Positions 50,957-60,673 of a stretch of 64,000 bases of DNA are shown here, piece after piece; positions within the stretch are counted from its first letter, which is position 1; each line of letters begins with the position of its first letter. The position numbers and the translations under genes were made by a program. The notes below the pieces were generated by a model. The model was not told the origin of the DNA. It worked only from the letters and a program-made list of their open reading frames with translations, and did not search any database. The stretch comes from Ancylobacter polymorphus (GTDB lineage: Bacteria; Pseudomonadota; Alphaproteobacteria; Rhizobiales; Xanthobacteraceae): assembly GCF_022836935.1 (NCBI RefSeq), contig NZ_CP083240.1, forward strand, positions 186,001 to 250,000, in the 5' to 3' direction.

Positions 50957-52900
50957 CTAGCGGACGGTGCCGCCGCTGCGATACCCGTTGAGGCGCAGGT
51001 AAAGCGTGGAGCGGGCGATGCCGAGGCGGCGGGCCGCCTCCGTCAGATTGCCGCCGCATGCTTCCACCTGCGCGAGGATCGCCGCGCGTTCGCTCGCCTT
51101 GAGGTTGGCGACGGGGGCCGCGGCCTCGGGGAAATCCATAGCGACCGCGCCGGGTCGGGGCACGGGCGGCGCCTGTCCGTCGAGCTCGGGCGGCAGGTCG
51201 TCGAGGCCGATGACGTCGCCATCGGCGAGCGCGATCATCGCATCGACCACGTTGCGCAGCTCGCGCACATTGCCGGGCCAGCAATAATGGCGCAGGCGCT
51301 CCAGAACCTCCGGCGCGAAGACGGGGACCGGCCGGCCCTGACGCGCGGCGGCGGCCTGTGCGAAGCCGCCGGCCAGCGTGACGACGTCCTCCCCGCGCTC
51401 CCGCAGGGAGGGGATGCGGATGCGGGCGGCGGCGATGCGATAGTAGAGGTCGCGGCGGAAGCGGCCTGCCTCGACCTCGGCGGAGAGGTCGCGGTTGGTC
51501 ATGGAGAGGATGCGGATGTTGACCCGGCGCCCCACATGGTCGCCGACCCGGTAGACCACGCCGTCCTCCAGCACGCGCAGCAGATAGGATTGCAGGTCGA
51601 GCGGCATCTCGCCGATCTCGTCGAGACAGAGCACGCCGCCGTCCGCCTGCTCGATGCGGCCGGGGCGGCCCTTCTCATCGGCGCCGGTGAAGGCACCCTT
51701 GGTGTAGCCGAACAGCTCGCTAGCGATGAGGTCGCGCGGCATGCCTCCACAGTTCAGCGGCACGAAAGGACCGCTGGCGGCCGGGCTGGCGCTTCTGATG
51801 GCACGGGCGAACAGCTCCTTGCCGACGCCGGTCTCGCCCTCGATGAGGATCGGCAGGCTGTTGGCCGCCAGCTTGCGGGCGCGCTCGCGGGCCTCGCGCA
51901 TCGGTGCGCTGGAGCCGAGGATGCGGTCGAAGCCGATCTCCGGCTCGACCGCCTCGCGCGGGCTCTCCACCGACGCGGCGGACCGCGCGCGAGAGCGGTG
52001 CATCACGATCAGGCAGCCGATGGCCTCGCCGTCCGAGCGGACGATCTCCACGCTGGCATTGGGAAAGCGGTGGCGGCAGTTCTCTTCCCACGCCTCGTGT
52101 TCGGCGGCGCCGATGAGGTGGCGGACCTCCTCGGCCAGCCGCTCGGGCGCCGCATCGGACTGGCGGCGGGCGGAATCCGCCGCGTGCACGAGAAAGCCCC
52201 GCCGGTCGACGACGAGAATCTCCTCGCTCAGCCAGATCGAGCGTTTCGAGACGAAGCTGCGCAGCAACAGCTCATGCTCGACCTTCGCCGTGCGATACAG
52301 CCCGGCTTCGATCTCCTGGCCGATGGCGACTGCGAGCGCGAGGCTCTGCGGATTGAAGTGGTCGACGGGACCGGAAATATCGACGATGCCGAGCAACTGA
52401 TGGTCGAGCGGATGGCGAACCGGGGTGGCGGCGCAGGTCCAGCGCTGCACGTCCTCGCAGAAATGCTCGGCGCCGCGGATCTCCGTCGGCCGTCCGTCGA
52501 TCAGCGCGGTGCCGATGGCGTTGGTGCCAATCACGCCTTCGGCCCAGCGACCGCCGGTTTCCAGATGGTTACGGCGGCCATGGTCGACGACGCGCGGATC
52601 GCCCGCGGTCTCGATGATGAACCCGCTGGCGTCGCTCAGGATCATCATGGAGGAGGCGTCGGCGAGAAAAAGGCCGGAACGTTCGAGCGCCGGGCGCGCC
52701 ACGTTCAGCAGCGTCGCGTTGGCGGAACGGCGGCGGAAGAGTTCCGGCTCCGCGGCGAGTGGCGCCTCAGTGAGGCCGACACCGATGCCGCCGGCGCGTG
52801 ACCTCTCCCATGAGGCGGCGAGCGCGCGGGATATACCCGGCGAGCCAACGCCGTCTTTCAGGAAGCGTTCCCATGCCGTACGGATCGCATTCTGCTCCAT
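50957..52900 (-). CDS. acxR: Sigma-54-dependent activator of acetone carboxylase
   Basis: 647 aa from the ATG at 52900 (GGGAGG upstream). Residues 60-230 are a GAF-type sensor ([20 protein letters not shown], then WTCAATPV), as in AcoR-type activators. The AAA+ domain has Walker A GETGVGKE (355-362), GAFTGA (402-407) for sigma-54 contact, Walker [11 protein letters not shown] and [10 protein letters not shown]. The C-terminal Fis-type HTH is [22 protein letters not shown]. It lies upstream of acxA on the same strand, as in Xanthobacter. The effector is probably acetone or a related ketone or alcohol (inference). Confidence 0.93.
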   Translation of the reverse strand: MEQNAIRTAWERFLKDGVGSPGISRALAASWERSRAGGIGVGLTEAPLAAEPELFRRRSANATLLNVARPALERSGLFLADASSMMILSDASGFIIETAGDPRVVDHGRRNHLETGGRWAEGVIGTNAIGTALIDGRPTEIRGAEHFCEDVQRWTCAATPVRHPLDHQLLGIVDISGPVDHFNPQSLALAVAIGQEIEAGLYRTAKVEHELLLRSFVSKRSIWLSEEILVVDRRGFLVHAADSARRQSDAAPERLAEEVRHLIGAAEHEAWEENCRHRFPNASVEIVRSDGEAIGCLIVMHRSRARSAASVESPREAVEPEIGFDRILGSSAPMREARERARKLAANSLPILIEGETGVGKELFARAIRSASPAASGPFVPLNCGGMPRDLIASELFGYTKGAFTGADEKGRPGRIEQADGGVLCLDEIGEMPLDLQSYLLRVLEDGVVYRVGDHVGRRVNIRILSMTNRDLSAEVEAGRFRRDLYYRIAAARIRIPSLRERGEDVVTLAGGFAQAAAARQGRPVPVFAPEVLERLRHYCWPGNVRELRNVVDAMIALADGDVIGLDDLPPELDGQAPPVPRPGAVAMDFPEAAAPVANLKASERAAILAQVEACGGNLTEAARRLGIARSTLYLRLNGYRSGGTVR

Positions 52901-53365
52901 GCCGTCGTCCTCCCCTTTGCAGGGACGTCGCCGCGCGGATGGCGGTCCTCCGTTGGCAAGCGGAGAACGACGGCAGCATGTCGCGATCCCCGCCCAAGTC
53001 AGGTGGCGATGGGAGCCGGCCATGCGACGTCCTGTCGCGAACGCACCGCCCTAGGTCTAAACTAGCAATGTGCTTCTTCGGCACATATTGGTTTAATAAG
53101 AGTAAGGTATCTTTCGCCTTCTGTGCAACGAACCTAGACAGAATTGCAAGAGTTCGGCGCGAAGCGTTACCGGCTCCGACATATCGAGCAAGCGGCCATC
53201 CGGTCAGGACGTCGCTAGCGTTGAACGGTAAGCTCGCGACCCGCAGGCATCGGCGTGCACGATGCCCCGCCGGAAGGTCGCCATTTCAGCCCGGCGTTGA
53301 AAAGGACGGCCTGGCACTCAGTTGCAAGGCGAATGCTCGAACGGTTCTATCGCTCCGGATGAAGC
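52901..53365. other. Intergenic region upstream of acxR
   Basis: 465 bp without a supported gene. A short ATGTGC/GCACAT inverted repeat (53068-53086) followed by AT-rich DNA is the only structure seen, possibly part of the acxR promoter. Confidence 0.4.
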
Positions 53366-54031
53366 TCAAACGTCCACCTGCCGGATGTGGTAGGTGCAGC
53401 GGCGGCCACCTTGGACGATATGCTCTCGGCGCTCCACATGCGCCGTCGGCCCGAGCACCGATGTGAACACCTGAAGCTCGGCGCGGCAGAACCCCTGACA
53501 GGACATCGCCGCGGCGCATATCGGGCAATGGTTCTCGATCAGAATGAGCGAGCCGTCCGTCATTTCCAGCCATTCGGCCATATAACCTTCCGCGGATCGC
53601 AACGCGGCGAGCGTCGCTACCCGCTCGTGCAGGCTTCCAAGGCCGGACATGGCGGCTTCGTAGGTCGCCCGCGTGTCGTCCTCTCTCCGGGTGATGATGC
53701 TGTCGAGGGCTGCTTCACCCAGGCTGCCGCGAATGATGCCGAGAAGCTGAACGGTCAGGGCCGCGTGGGTGTCCGGAAAGCGGGCCTGCGCCGCGGTCGT
53801 CAGGTCCCAGTATTGCGTCGGCCTGCCGACACCGGAAGGAGCGGCACTCGTCGTCACCAGCCCTTCTTCCGCAAGCCGGACAAGCTGCTGGCGCACGGCT
53901 TCGCCGGTCGTGCCCAACCGCTTGCCCAATGCGGACGCCGTCTGCGCTCCTTGCATCTTGAGCGCCATCAAAATGCGCTCTCCGGGGCTGCGGGGGGAGT
54001 GCGCGCCATTTTCCAAGAGTGTGCTTGACAT
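53366..54031 (-). CDS. SufR-like Fe-S cluster transcriptional regulator
   Basis: 221 aa. A winged helix (about residues 17-75: ILMALKMQGAQTASALGKRL, GEAVRQQLVRLAEEGLV) precedes a C-terminal sensor with Cys169 (ENHCPI), Cys172, Cys178, Cys182 (GFCRAEL) and Cys212 (RRCTYHI). The Cys-x12-Cys pair and final Cys-x-Tyr match SufR-type [Fe-S] sensors. It is divergent from an Fe-SOD gene 87 bp away and probably regulates it in response to cluster status. Confidence 0.85.
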   Translation of the reverse strand: MSSTLLENGAHSPRSPGERILMALKMQGAQTASALGKRLGTTGEAVRQQLVRLAEEGLVTTSAAPSGVGRPTQYWDLTTAAQARFPDTHAALTVQLLGIIRGSLGEAALDSIITRREDDTRATYEAAMSGLGSLHERVATLAALRSAEGYMAEWLEMTDGSLILIENHCPICAAAMSCQGFCRAELQVFTSVLGPTAHVERREHIVQGGRRCTYHIRQVDV

Positions 54032-54118
54032 ATCCTTCCGCTATTTTCAAAGATAGTTCTTGGAAATTATCTGGACCGCCTATGGAAGGCAAGCCCGAAG
54101 CCCTCAAGGAGACGTATC
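54032..54118. promoter_or_regulatory. Divergent control region of the SufR-like and SOD genes
   Basis: 87 bp holding both promoters. CTATTTTCAAAGATAG (CTAT/ATAG arms) at about 54041-54056 is a possible operator of the SufR-like protein. No classical SufR half-site pair is evident. Confidence 0.4.
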
Positions 54119-54721
54119 ATGGCGTTCGAACTGCCGGCTCTCCCCTATGCATACTCGGCCCTTGGCGATCGCGGCATGAGCCAGGAAACGCTGGAACTTC
54201 ATCATGACAAGCACCATCAGGCCTATGTGACGGCGCTGAACGGTTTCGTGGAAAAGAGCGCCGAGCTTCAGGGCAAGTCGCTCGAAGAAATCATCCTCTT
54301 TGCCAATGGCAAGGCCGACCTCGCTCCCCTGTTCAACAATGCCGGCCAGCACTGGAACCACATCCACTTCTGGAATGCGCTGTCGCCGGCTGGAGGCAAG
54401 ATTCCCGGCAAGCTCGAAGCGAAGATCGTCGAGGATCTCGGCTCGGTCGACGTCTTCAAGGAAGCTTTCAAGGCGGCGGCTGTCGGTCAGTTCGGTTCCG
54501 GCTGGGCCTGGCTGATCCTTGGCACCGACGGCAAGCTAAAGGTCACGAAAACGCCGAACGGCTCCAATCCCATCGCGACCGGGGAAGGCAAGCCGTTGCT
54601 CGGCCTCGATGTGTGGGAGCACAGCTACTACGTCGACTTCCGCAACCGGCGGCCCGACTACGTAACCAACTTCCTCGACAAGCTCGCCAATTATGAGTTC
54701 GCGGAAGCCAATCTCGCCTGA
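54119..54721 (+). CDS. sodB: Fe/Mn superoxide dismutase
   Basis: 200 aa. Metal ligands: His in ELHHDKHHQAYV (about 27), His in NNAGQHWNHIHFW (about 75) and Asp-x-x-x-His in LDVWEHSYYVDFRNRRPDYV (about 162-166). The QHWNH with Gln before the ligand favours iron. It is cytoplasmic and converts superoxide to peroxide and oxygen. It is divergent from the SufR-like regulator; the paralogue at 60674 is under SoxR instead. Confidence 0.94.
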   Translation: MAFELPALPYAYSALGDRGMSQETLELHHDKHHQAYVTALNGFVEKSAELQGKSLEEIILFANGKADLAPLFNNAGQHWNHIHFWNALSPAGGKIPGKLEAKIVEDLGSVDVFKEAFKAAAVGQFGSGWAWLILGTDGKLKVTKTPNGSNPIATGEGKPLLGLDVWEHSYYVDFRNRRPDYVTNFLDKLANYEFAEANLA

Positions 54722-54889
54722 GCGAGATCTCGTGGATGCGTCGAGCCGTGTCCCACCGATTCAGCACTCGGAGATGGCTGTCAAACCTGTCGATGGACGT
54801 TCTCGCCCTCAACTGCCAGAACGTTGCACCTTCTGATCAGCATTGAGAGCATCCTGCCGAGCACAGGAAAGCATTGAAGGAGAGAGGCT

Positions 54890-55261
54890 TTGAGAAAATT
54901 GCCGTGGCGACATATTTACGCGTGGACTTTGGCGGCCTTTTTTACGGTTGGCGGCTTCCTGAATATTTTTGCCTCTTCCACTATCCTTGAAGACTATCAG
55001 CGCTGGGGGTATCCGGACTGGTTTCACTATCTCACCGGCATGTTGGAATTGACGTCGGCGGCCTTGATCGTCCTGCCTTTCACGCGCCTCGTCGGTAGTG
55101 CCCTTGCAACTGCGATCATGGGAGCCGCCGCCGCGACGGTAGCACTTCACGCGGAGTACACGCATGCAGTCGCTCCGCTGGTCGTCATGGTGCTTGCCTG
55201 CCTGAATGGATGGCTCACCTGGCGTGTGCGCAGTGGAAGCGAAGTGCCAGTATCGCGTTGA
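54890..55261 (+). CDS. DoxX-family membrane protein
   Basis: 123 aa with four hydrophobic segments (about 10-30, 46-62, 66-88 and 92-112), the DoxX size and pattern including FLNIFASS and the YPDWFHYLTGMLEL segment. It starts at TTG 54890 with AAGGAG 7 nt before. DoxX proteins are linked to quinone redox or thiosulfate oxidation, but most are uncharacterised. Location next to sodB suggests a stress role. Confidence 0.85.
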   Translation: MRKLPWRHIYAWTLAAFFTVGGFLNIFASSTILEDYQRWGYPDWFHYLTGMLELTSAALIVLPFTRLVGSALATAIMGAAAATVALHAEYTHAVAPLVVMVLACLNGWLTWRVRSGSEVPVSR

Positions 55262-55635
55262 GGCGGGAACATCTGGACGAATAATTGTCCGAAGTCTCGC
55301 TGATGAAGTGCCGTTCGGAGGCGGATCGGGACTCGGAACAAAGTTCGGACGCAAGCGCGCGTCCGTTACCACCTATGCGGCCCGCCCCCGTCGACGAACA
55401 GTCCACAGGCAGAGGCGATAGAGCGATTGGTGCCGTTCTGGGCGCGCCAGCGCGATGCGGGCGTGCGGCCCCGACGTCGAAGCGCCTGCCTCTCAGCAAA
55501 AATATCTGACCATCTGGATCGGCTCGCGCGGGATCCTTCTGCATCCGGCCAAGTCCGAAAGCGAACGCATCGCGTCGCCTCGCAGAAGACCGCGTGCGCT
55601 TCACGAGCAAGCAAATTACACGATCGATCGCTTGA
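55262..55635. other. Intergenic region upstream of the RND operon
   Basis: Several open frames exist here but none has a ribosome site or recognised content. The right end holds the SoxR promoter. Confidence 0.4.
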
Positions 55636-55662
55636 CCTCAACTTTGGTTGAGGTTGTACGAG
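55632..55662 (+). promoter_or_regulatory. SoxR-type promoter of the RND efflux operon
   Basis: The SoxR box CCTCAACTTTGGTTGAGG (55636-55653) has perfect 7-bp arms. It lies between a -35 TTGACC (55632-55637) and a -10 TACGAG (55657-55662) with the 19-bp spacer typical of MerR-family promoters. Confidence 0.85.
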
Positions 55663-55746
55663 CTTTTCGGAACACACCTGTCAATGGATTGCGCATCGTC
55701 CAACCGGCGGCGGAGCGGCAAGGCCTGTGCACATATCGGAAGAAAA

Positions 55747-56943
55747 ATGACCCCCTCCCTTTCGAGCTTGATCGTGCTTCCCGCGATCGCCCTGATGCTC
55801 ACCGCCTGCGACGCGCCGCAGGGACAAACGCAGGCCACGCCGCCCCCTCCCCTCGTCAAGACGCTCATCGCCCAGCCCGAGGACGTGCCGCTCTCGCGCG
55901 ACTATCCGGGCCGGTTGCTGCCGATCCGCCTCGCCGAAGTGCGCGCGCGAGTATCCGGGATCGTTCTCGAACGGAAATTCGCGGAAGGTACCGACGTCCG
56001 TAAGGGAGACGTCCTGTTCGAAATCGATCCGGCGAGGTTTCAGGCCGAGGTCGCCAGCGCGAAAGCACAGCTTGCCCGTGCGCAAGCCGCGCTCGTGCTG
56101 GCTTCTCAGCAATCCGAACGTGTGGAACGGCTGCTGCAGACCAGCGCGGCGAGCAAAGCGCAGTTTGATGCCGCCGACGCGGGCCGCAAACAGGCGGAAG
56201 CCGAAGTCGCGGTGGCGATGGCCAATCTGCAAACTGCCGAACTCGAGCTCGGCTATGCCTCCGTCCGCTCACCCATCGACGGACGCATCGGGCCCGCGCT
56301 GGTCACCGAGGGCGCGCTGATGCGCCAGGAGGATGGAACGCCTATGGCCACCATCCGCGACCTCAGCTCGGTCTATGTCGACTTTACCGCACCACTCGCA
56401 GAGATTTCCGCGCTCCAGCACGAGAGCGGGGCAGGTCTCCTGGAGCGCCCGGCTCCAGACACCGCCGTAGAGCTGATCGGCAATGACGGAACGGTCTACG
56501 GTCAACGCGGCCGCCTGCTGTTCTCCTCCGCGGTGGTGGACGAGGGTACGGGGCAGGTCTCGCTGCGCGCCGAGTTTCCCAATCCCGAGAACCAGCTGCT
56601 TCCCGGCACCTATGTCCGCGTCCGGATGCGGCAGGGGGTGGCCCGGCAGGCTCTGCTCGTGCCGCAGCGCGCCGTGCTGTGGGACACCCTGGGCCAGGCG
56701 CGGATCGTGACCGTGAAGGACGGCCTTGCCACCGTGCAGCCGATCGTCACCGCCCGTGCGGTCGCCAATCGCTGGATGGTGCGTGAGGGGCTGAAGCCCG
56801 GCGACCAGATCATCGTCGACGGTGCGGAGAAGCTCGTTCCCGGCAGTCCGGTGACGGTGGAGTCCGCCGCCAATGGCGATGGCCGGCAGACCAGCCTCGA
56901 CGGTGGCTGCGACGATGTTTGCGAACAGACCGGCAAGATCTGA
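55747..56943 (+). CDS. RND efflux periplasmic adaptor (membrane fusion protein)
   Basis: 398 aa from the ATG at 55747, below the SoxR promoter. A lipoprotein signal ends LMLTAC (Cys at about residue 19). The biotinyl-like halves flank a coiled-coil hairpin (ASAKAQLARAQAALVLASQ, about 95-170); YASVRSPIDGRIG, VYVDFTAPLAEI and the beta-barrel region FPNPENQLLPGTYVRVRM follow. It links the RND pump to an outer membrane channel, which is not encoded here. The pump gene starts 9 bp downstream. Confidence 0.93.
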   Translation: MTPSLSSLIVLPAIALMLTACDAPQGQTQATPPPPLVKTLIAQPEDVPLSRDYPGRLLPIRLAEVRARVSGIVLERKFAEGTDVRKGDVLFEIDPARFQAEVASAKAQLARAQAALVLASQQSERVERLLQTSAASKAQFDAADAGRKQAEAEVAVAMANLQTAELELGYASVRSPIDGRIGPALVTEGALMRQEDGTPMATIRDLSSVYVDFTAPLAEISALQHESGAGLLERPAPDTAVELIGNDGTVYGQRGRLLFSSAVVDEGTGQVSLRAEFPNPENQLLPGTYVRVRMRQGVARQALLVPQRAVLWDTLGQARIVTVKDGLATVQPIVTARAVANRWMVREGLKPGDQIIVDGAEKLVPGSPVTVESAANGDGRQTSLDGGCDDVCEQTGKI

Positions 56944-56952
56944 GGACGCGTC

Positions 56953-59900
56953 ATGCCCCAATATTTCATCGAGCGTCCGGTCTTCGCCTGGGTCATTGCC
57001 CTCGCCGTGGCCCTGGGAGGCATCATCTCCCTGCCCTTCCTGCCGATCTCGCAATATCCCAACGTCGCGCCGACGACGATCGCGATCACCACCAGCTATC
57101 CCGGCGCCTCGCCGCAGAACCTCTATGACAGCGTCACCAAGCTGATCGAGCTGGAGATGAACGGGGCGACGGACCTTCTCTATTTCGATTCCGTGAGCGA
57201 CGCGCTGGGCAACGTCACCATCAACGTCACCTTCGAGGCCGGCACCGATCCGCAGACGGCCACCGTCGACGTCCAGAACCGGATCAGCCGCGTCGAGGCC
57301 CGCCTGCCCCCCTCGGTCCGCCAGCAGGGCATCCGGGTCGAGGAAACCAGCAGTGCCTTCCTGCTATTCGTCGGCCTGATCTCGACCGACGGCAAGCTGA
57401 ACGCCGTCGATCTCGGGGAATTTGCGACGCGTAACGTCATCGACGAGCTGCGTCGCCTTCCCGGCGTCGGCCGGGCGCAGCTCTTCGCGACCGAACGCGC
57501 CATGCGTATCTGGATCGACACCAAGAAGCTCGTCGGCCTGAATCTGACGGCGCGGGACGTCACTAACGCGATCGTGGCCCAGAACGCGCAGGTCTCCTCA
57601 GGCAGTATCGGCGCCCAGCCCACAGTGTCGGGCCAGGAAATAACCGCCACCGTCTCGGCGACCGGGCAATTGTCCTCGGTCGAGGAGTTCGTCGAGATCG
57701 TCCTGCGCGCCAATCCCGACGGGTCTGTGGTCCGGCTGGGCGATGTCGCCAAGGTCGAGTTCGGCGGCCAGAGCTACGCCATGTCCTCGAGCATCAATGG
57801 CCGGCCGGCGGCGAACATCGGCATTCAGCTGAATGCCACCGGCAATGCACTGGTGACGGCCGACGCCGTAAAGGCACGGATGGCGGAACTCGCGACGAAT
57901 TTCCCGCCGGGTATCAGCTTCGAGATTCCCTACGACACCACCCCATTCGTCTCGATCTCGATCGAGAAGGTCATCCACACGCTGGCCGAGGCCGTGGTGC
58001 TCGTCTTCGCCATCATGTTCCTGTTCCTGCAGAACCTGCGCTACACGCTGATCCCGACGCTGGTCGTGCCGATCGCGCTGCTCGGCACCTGCGCGGCGCT
58101 GCTGATCTTCGGTTTCTCCATCAACGTGCTGACCATGTTCGCCATGGTGCTCGCCATCGGCATTCTCGTCGACGACGCCATCGTGGTGGTGGAGAATGTC
58201 GAGCGCATCATGGCGCAGGAGGGCCTGCCGCCGAAGCAGGCCACCATCAAGGCCATGAAGCAGATCACTGGCGCTGTCATCGGCATCACCGTCGTGCTGA
58301 TCGCCGTCTTCGTGCCCATGGCCTTCTTTCCCGGTGCGATCGGCATCATTTACCGGCAATTCTCGCTGACCATCGTGATGTCGATGGTGTTCTCGGCGCT
58401 GATGGCGCTCACCCTGACGCCGGCCTTGTGCGCGACCATCCTGAAGCCGATCCCGGCCGGGCATGCGCACCACAAGAACTGGTTCTTCCGCGGCTTCGAC
58501 CGGCTGATCGGCCGGACGACGGGTGGCTATGGCTGGATTGTCGGCGGCGCGGTGAAGCGGAATTTTCGGATGATGGCGGTCTATCTCGCGCTGGTCGGGA
58601 TGCTCGCCTATGCCTATGCCCGGCTGCCGACCGGCTTTCTGCCGCTGGAAGACCAGGGCTACGGCATCGCGACCACGCAGTTGCCGGCCGGCGCGACTGC
58701 CGAGCGGACAGCCGAGGTCCTGGCAAAGGTCGACAATTTCTTTCTCAACCGTCCGGGTGTCGACAAGATCGTGTCGATCCTCGGTTACGGCTTTAACGGC
58801 TATGGCCAGAACGCCGGCATTTCCTTCGCCACCTACAAGGACTGGTCGGAGCGCGGGCCGGCCGACTCCTCCGATGCGATCGTGGGCTCGGCCCTTGGCG
58901 CGCTTGCCGGCCTTCCGGAAGCCTCGGTGTTCACCCTGACGCCGCCGCCCATCGCGGCCCTCGGCAATGTCAGCGGCTTCAGCTTCCGCCTGCAGGACCG
59001 CGCCAATCTCGGCAATGCCGCTCTCATCGAAGCCGCGAACACTCTGCTCGGCAAGGCCTATCAGAGCCCCATCCTGCAATATCCCTATATCGAAGGGCTC
59101 CCGCCGGCTCCGCAGGTCATGCTCGACATCGACCGGCGCAAGGCCAACGCCTATGGCGTGACCTTCGACGAGATCAACACTGTGCTGTCGACCTCGCTCG
59201 GCTCGTCCTATGTCGCCGACTTCCCTAACGCCGGACGCATGCAGCGCGTGATCGTGCAGGCCGAGGCGCCCGAGCGCATGGATGTCGCGAGCCTGATGGA
59301 GCTCAATGTCCGCAACGGCAATGGCGAGATGGTACCTCTGTCGGCATTCACCACCGCGCGGTGGGCGCAAGGACCGACCCAGGTGGTCGGCTATAACGGC
59401 CTTCAGGCGGTGAAGATCAGCGGCAGTGCCGCACCCGGTCATACCAGCGGCCAGGCGATGGCCGAGATGGAGCGCCTGGCGGGCGAGCTGCCGCCAGGCT
59501 TCGGCTTCGAATGGACGGGACAGTCCTACCAGGAGAAGGCCTCCGGCAATGCCGCACCCTTCCTTCTCGGTCTGTCGCTGGTCTTCGTCTTCCTCAGCCT
59601 GGCGGCGCTCTATGAGAGCTGGTCGATTCCGATCGCCGTCATGCTGGTGGTGCCGCTCGGCGCGATAGGGGCCGTCCTCGCCGTGATGCTGCGGGGGCTC
59701 CCCAACGACATCTACTTTACCGTGGGTCTCATCACCATCATCGGCCTGTCGGCCAAGAACGCGATCCTCATCATCGAATTTGCCCGCGAGCTCAGGGCGG
59801 AGGGACGTCCGCTGCTGGAAGCAACGGTTGAGGCCGCCAAACTGCGCTTCCGGCCGATCCTGATGACGTCCTTCGCCTTCATCCTCGGCGTGGTCCCGTT

Positions 59901-60084
59901 GGCCTTCGCCACCGGCGCCAGCTCCGCCAGCCAGCGGGCGATCGGCACGGGAGTGTTGGGCGGGATGGTGTCTGCGACAGTGCTCGCGGTCCTGCTTGTC
60001 CCGACCTTCTTCGTGGTCGTGATGAAGCTGTTCCGGCGCAGGCGCAGCACCGAAGCGGCGGACGGTGCGTCTCTCCCGGTCTAG
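56953..60084 (+). CDS. RND multidrug efflux transporter (HAE1 family)
   Basis: 1043 aa, full length. MPQYFIERPVFAWVIALAVALGG is the first membrane helix; there are 12 helices in two sets of six, each with a large periplasmic loop. The proton relay Asp pair is in GILVDDAIVVVENVERIM (about 405-422). GLSAKNAILIIEFARELRAEG marks the second half (about 935). With the adaptor it exports drugs, dyes or redox-cycling compounds in exchange for protons. SoxR control suggests export of redox-active molecules. The stop overlaps soxR by 4 bp. Confidence 0.96.
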   Translation: MPQYFIERPVFAWVIALAVALGGIISLPFLPISQYPNVAPTTIAITTSYPGASPQNLYDSVTKLIELEMNGATDLLYFDSVSDALGNVTINVTFEAGTDPQTATVDVQNRISRVEARLPPSVRQQGIRVEETSSAFLLFVGLISTDGKLNAVDLGEFATRNVIDELRRLPGVGRAQLFATERAMRIWIDTKKLVGLNLTARDVTNAIVAQNAQVSSGSIGAQPTVSGQEITATVSATGQLSSVEEFVEIVLRANPDGSVVRLGDVAKVEFGGQSYAMSSSINGRPAANIGIQLNATGNALVTADAVKARMAELATNFPPGISFEIPYDTTPFVSISIEKVIHTLAEAVVLVFAIMFLFLQNLRYTLIPTLVVPIALLGTCAALLIFGFSINVLTMFAMVLAIGILVDDAIVVVENVERIMAQEGLPPKQATIKAMKQITGAVIGITVVLIAVFVPMAFFPGAIGIIYRQFSLTIVMSMVFSALMALTLTPALCATILKPIPAGHAHHKNWFFRGFDRLIGRTTGGYGWIVGGAVKRNFRMMAVYLALVGMLAYAYARLPTGFLPLEDQGYGIATTQLPAGATAERTAEVLAKVDNFFLNRPGVDKIVSILGYGFNGYGQNAGISFATYKDWSERGPADSSDAIVGSALGALAGLPEASVFTLTPPPIAALGNVSGFSFRLQDRANLGNAALIEAANTLLGKAYQSPILQYPYIEGLPPAPQVMLDIDRRKANAYGVTFDEINTVLSTSLGSSYVADFPNAGRMQRVIVQAEAPERMDVASLMELNVRNGNGEMVPLSAFTTARWAQGPTQVVGYNGLQAVKISGSAAPGHTSGQAMAEMERLAGELPPGFGFEWTGQSYQEKASGNAAPFLLGLSLVFVFLSLAALYESWSIPIAVMLVVPLGAIGAVLAVMLRGLPNDIYFTVGLITIIGLSAKNAILIIEFARELRAEGRPLLEATVEAAKLRFRPILMTSFAFILGVVPLAFATGASSASQRAIGTGVLGGMVSATVLAVLLVPTFFVVVMKLFRRRRSTEAADGASLPV

Positions 60085-60566
60085 GCATCCACGTCTTCGG
60101 AGACGACGTCGCTCCCACCCTGAAGAAGAACCGCGCCCGCCGCGGTTCTTCCCAATTCGTCCCTTGGATTGCGCAGCGGACATTCCTTGAGGGACAAGCA
60201 GCCACAGCCAATGCACCCTGCCATCTCGTCCCGCAGTTGGGTGAGCGCGGTGATGCGGCGGTCCAGGCTCTCCTTCCAATCCGTCGAGAGCCGTTTCCAG
60301 TCGGCTGCGTTCGGGGTTCCCTCGGCGGGAAGTGCGCTCAGCGCCTTCCGTATCTCGGCGAGTGAAATGCCGGCTCGTTGCGCGATCCGGATGACGGCGA
60401 CGCGCCGAAGCAGGCTCCTCGGATAGCGCCTCTGGTTCCCCTGGGTGCGACGCGGGCTGATCAGGCCCTTGGCTTCGTAGAAGTGCAGCGTCGAGACGGG
60501 AACGCCTGCCCGATGCGCGAACTCTCCGACCGAAAGCTCGTTCTCCAGCCGCATCGGCGATGCCAT
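60081..60566 (-). CDS. soxR: Redox-sensitive transcriptional activator SoxR
   Basis: 161 aa MerR-family protein. The HTH (SVGEFAHRAGVPVSTLHFYEAKGLI, about 12-36) and dimer helix are followed by the [2Fe-2S] motif CIGCGCLSLKEC (about 117-128), the SoxR hallmark. Oxidation of the cluster by redox-cycling compounds or NO turns on promoters with a 19-bp spacer. Two such promoters lie nearby, before the RND genes (55632) and the second SOD gene (60578). Confidence 0.96.
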   Translation of the reverse strand: MASPMRLENELSVGEFAHRAGVPVSTLHFYEAKGLISPRRTQGNQRRYPRSLLRRVAVIRIAQRAGISLAEIRKALSALPAEGTPNAADWKRLSTDWKESLDRRITALTQLRDEMAGCIGCGCLSLKECPLRNPRDELGRTAAGAVLLQGGSDVVSEDVDA

Positions 60567-60577
60567 GAGATACCCCC

Positions 60578-60608
60578 TTGATCTTAACTATGGTTGAGGT
60601 TTTATAAA
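60578..60608 (+). promoter_or_regulatory. SoxR-type promoter of the sod2-ferredoxin unit
   Basis: The -35 TTGATC (60578-60583) and -10 TATAAA (60603-60608) have a 19-bp spacer containing TCTTAACTATGGTTGAGG (60582-60599), an imperfect SoxR box. It lies just upstream of soxR as well, so autoregulation is possible. Confidence 0.78.
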
Positions 60609-60673
60609 CCGATCATCCCGCCGCTACAAGGCGCGCTGGCGTCCCCGCCGAAGAGATGACAAGGACCGCTTTC

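Noticed and set aside
53068..53086. ATGTGC/GCACAT hairpin as a terminator
   Set aside because: Short stem without a T tract, and it lies upstream of acxR rather than after a gene end; it may be chance.
57598..60279. Very long open frame on the minus strand opposite the RND pump gene
   Set aside because: It is an antisense shadow produced by high GC codon use; its composition (rich in His, Arg, Asp) matches no protein.
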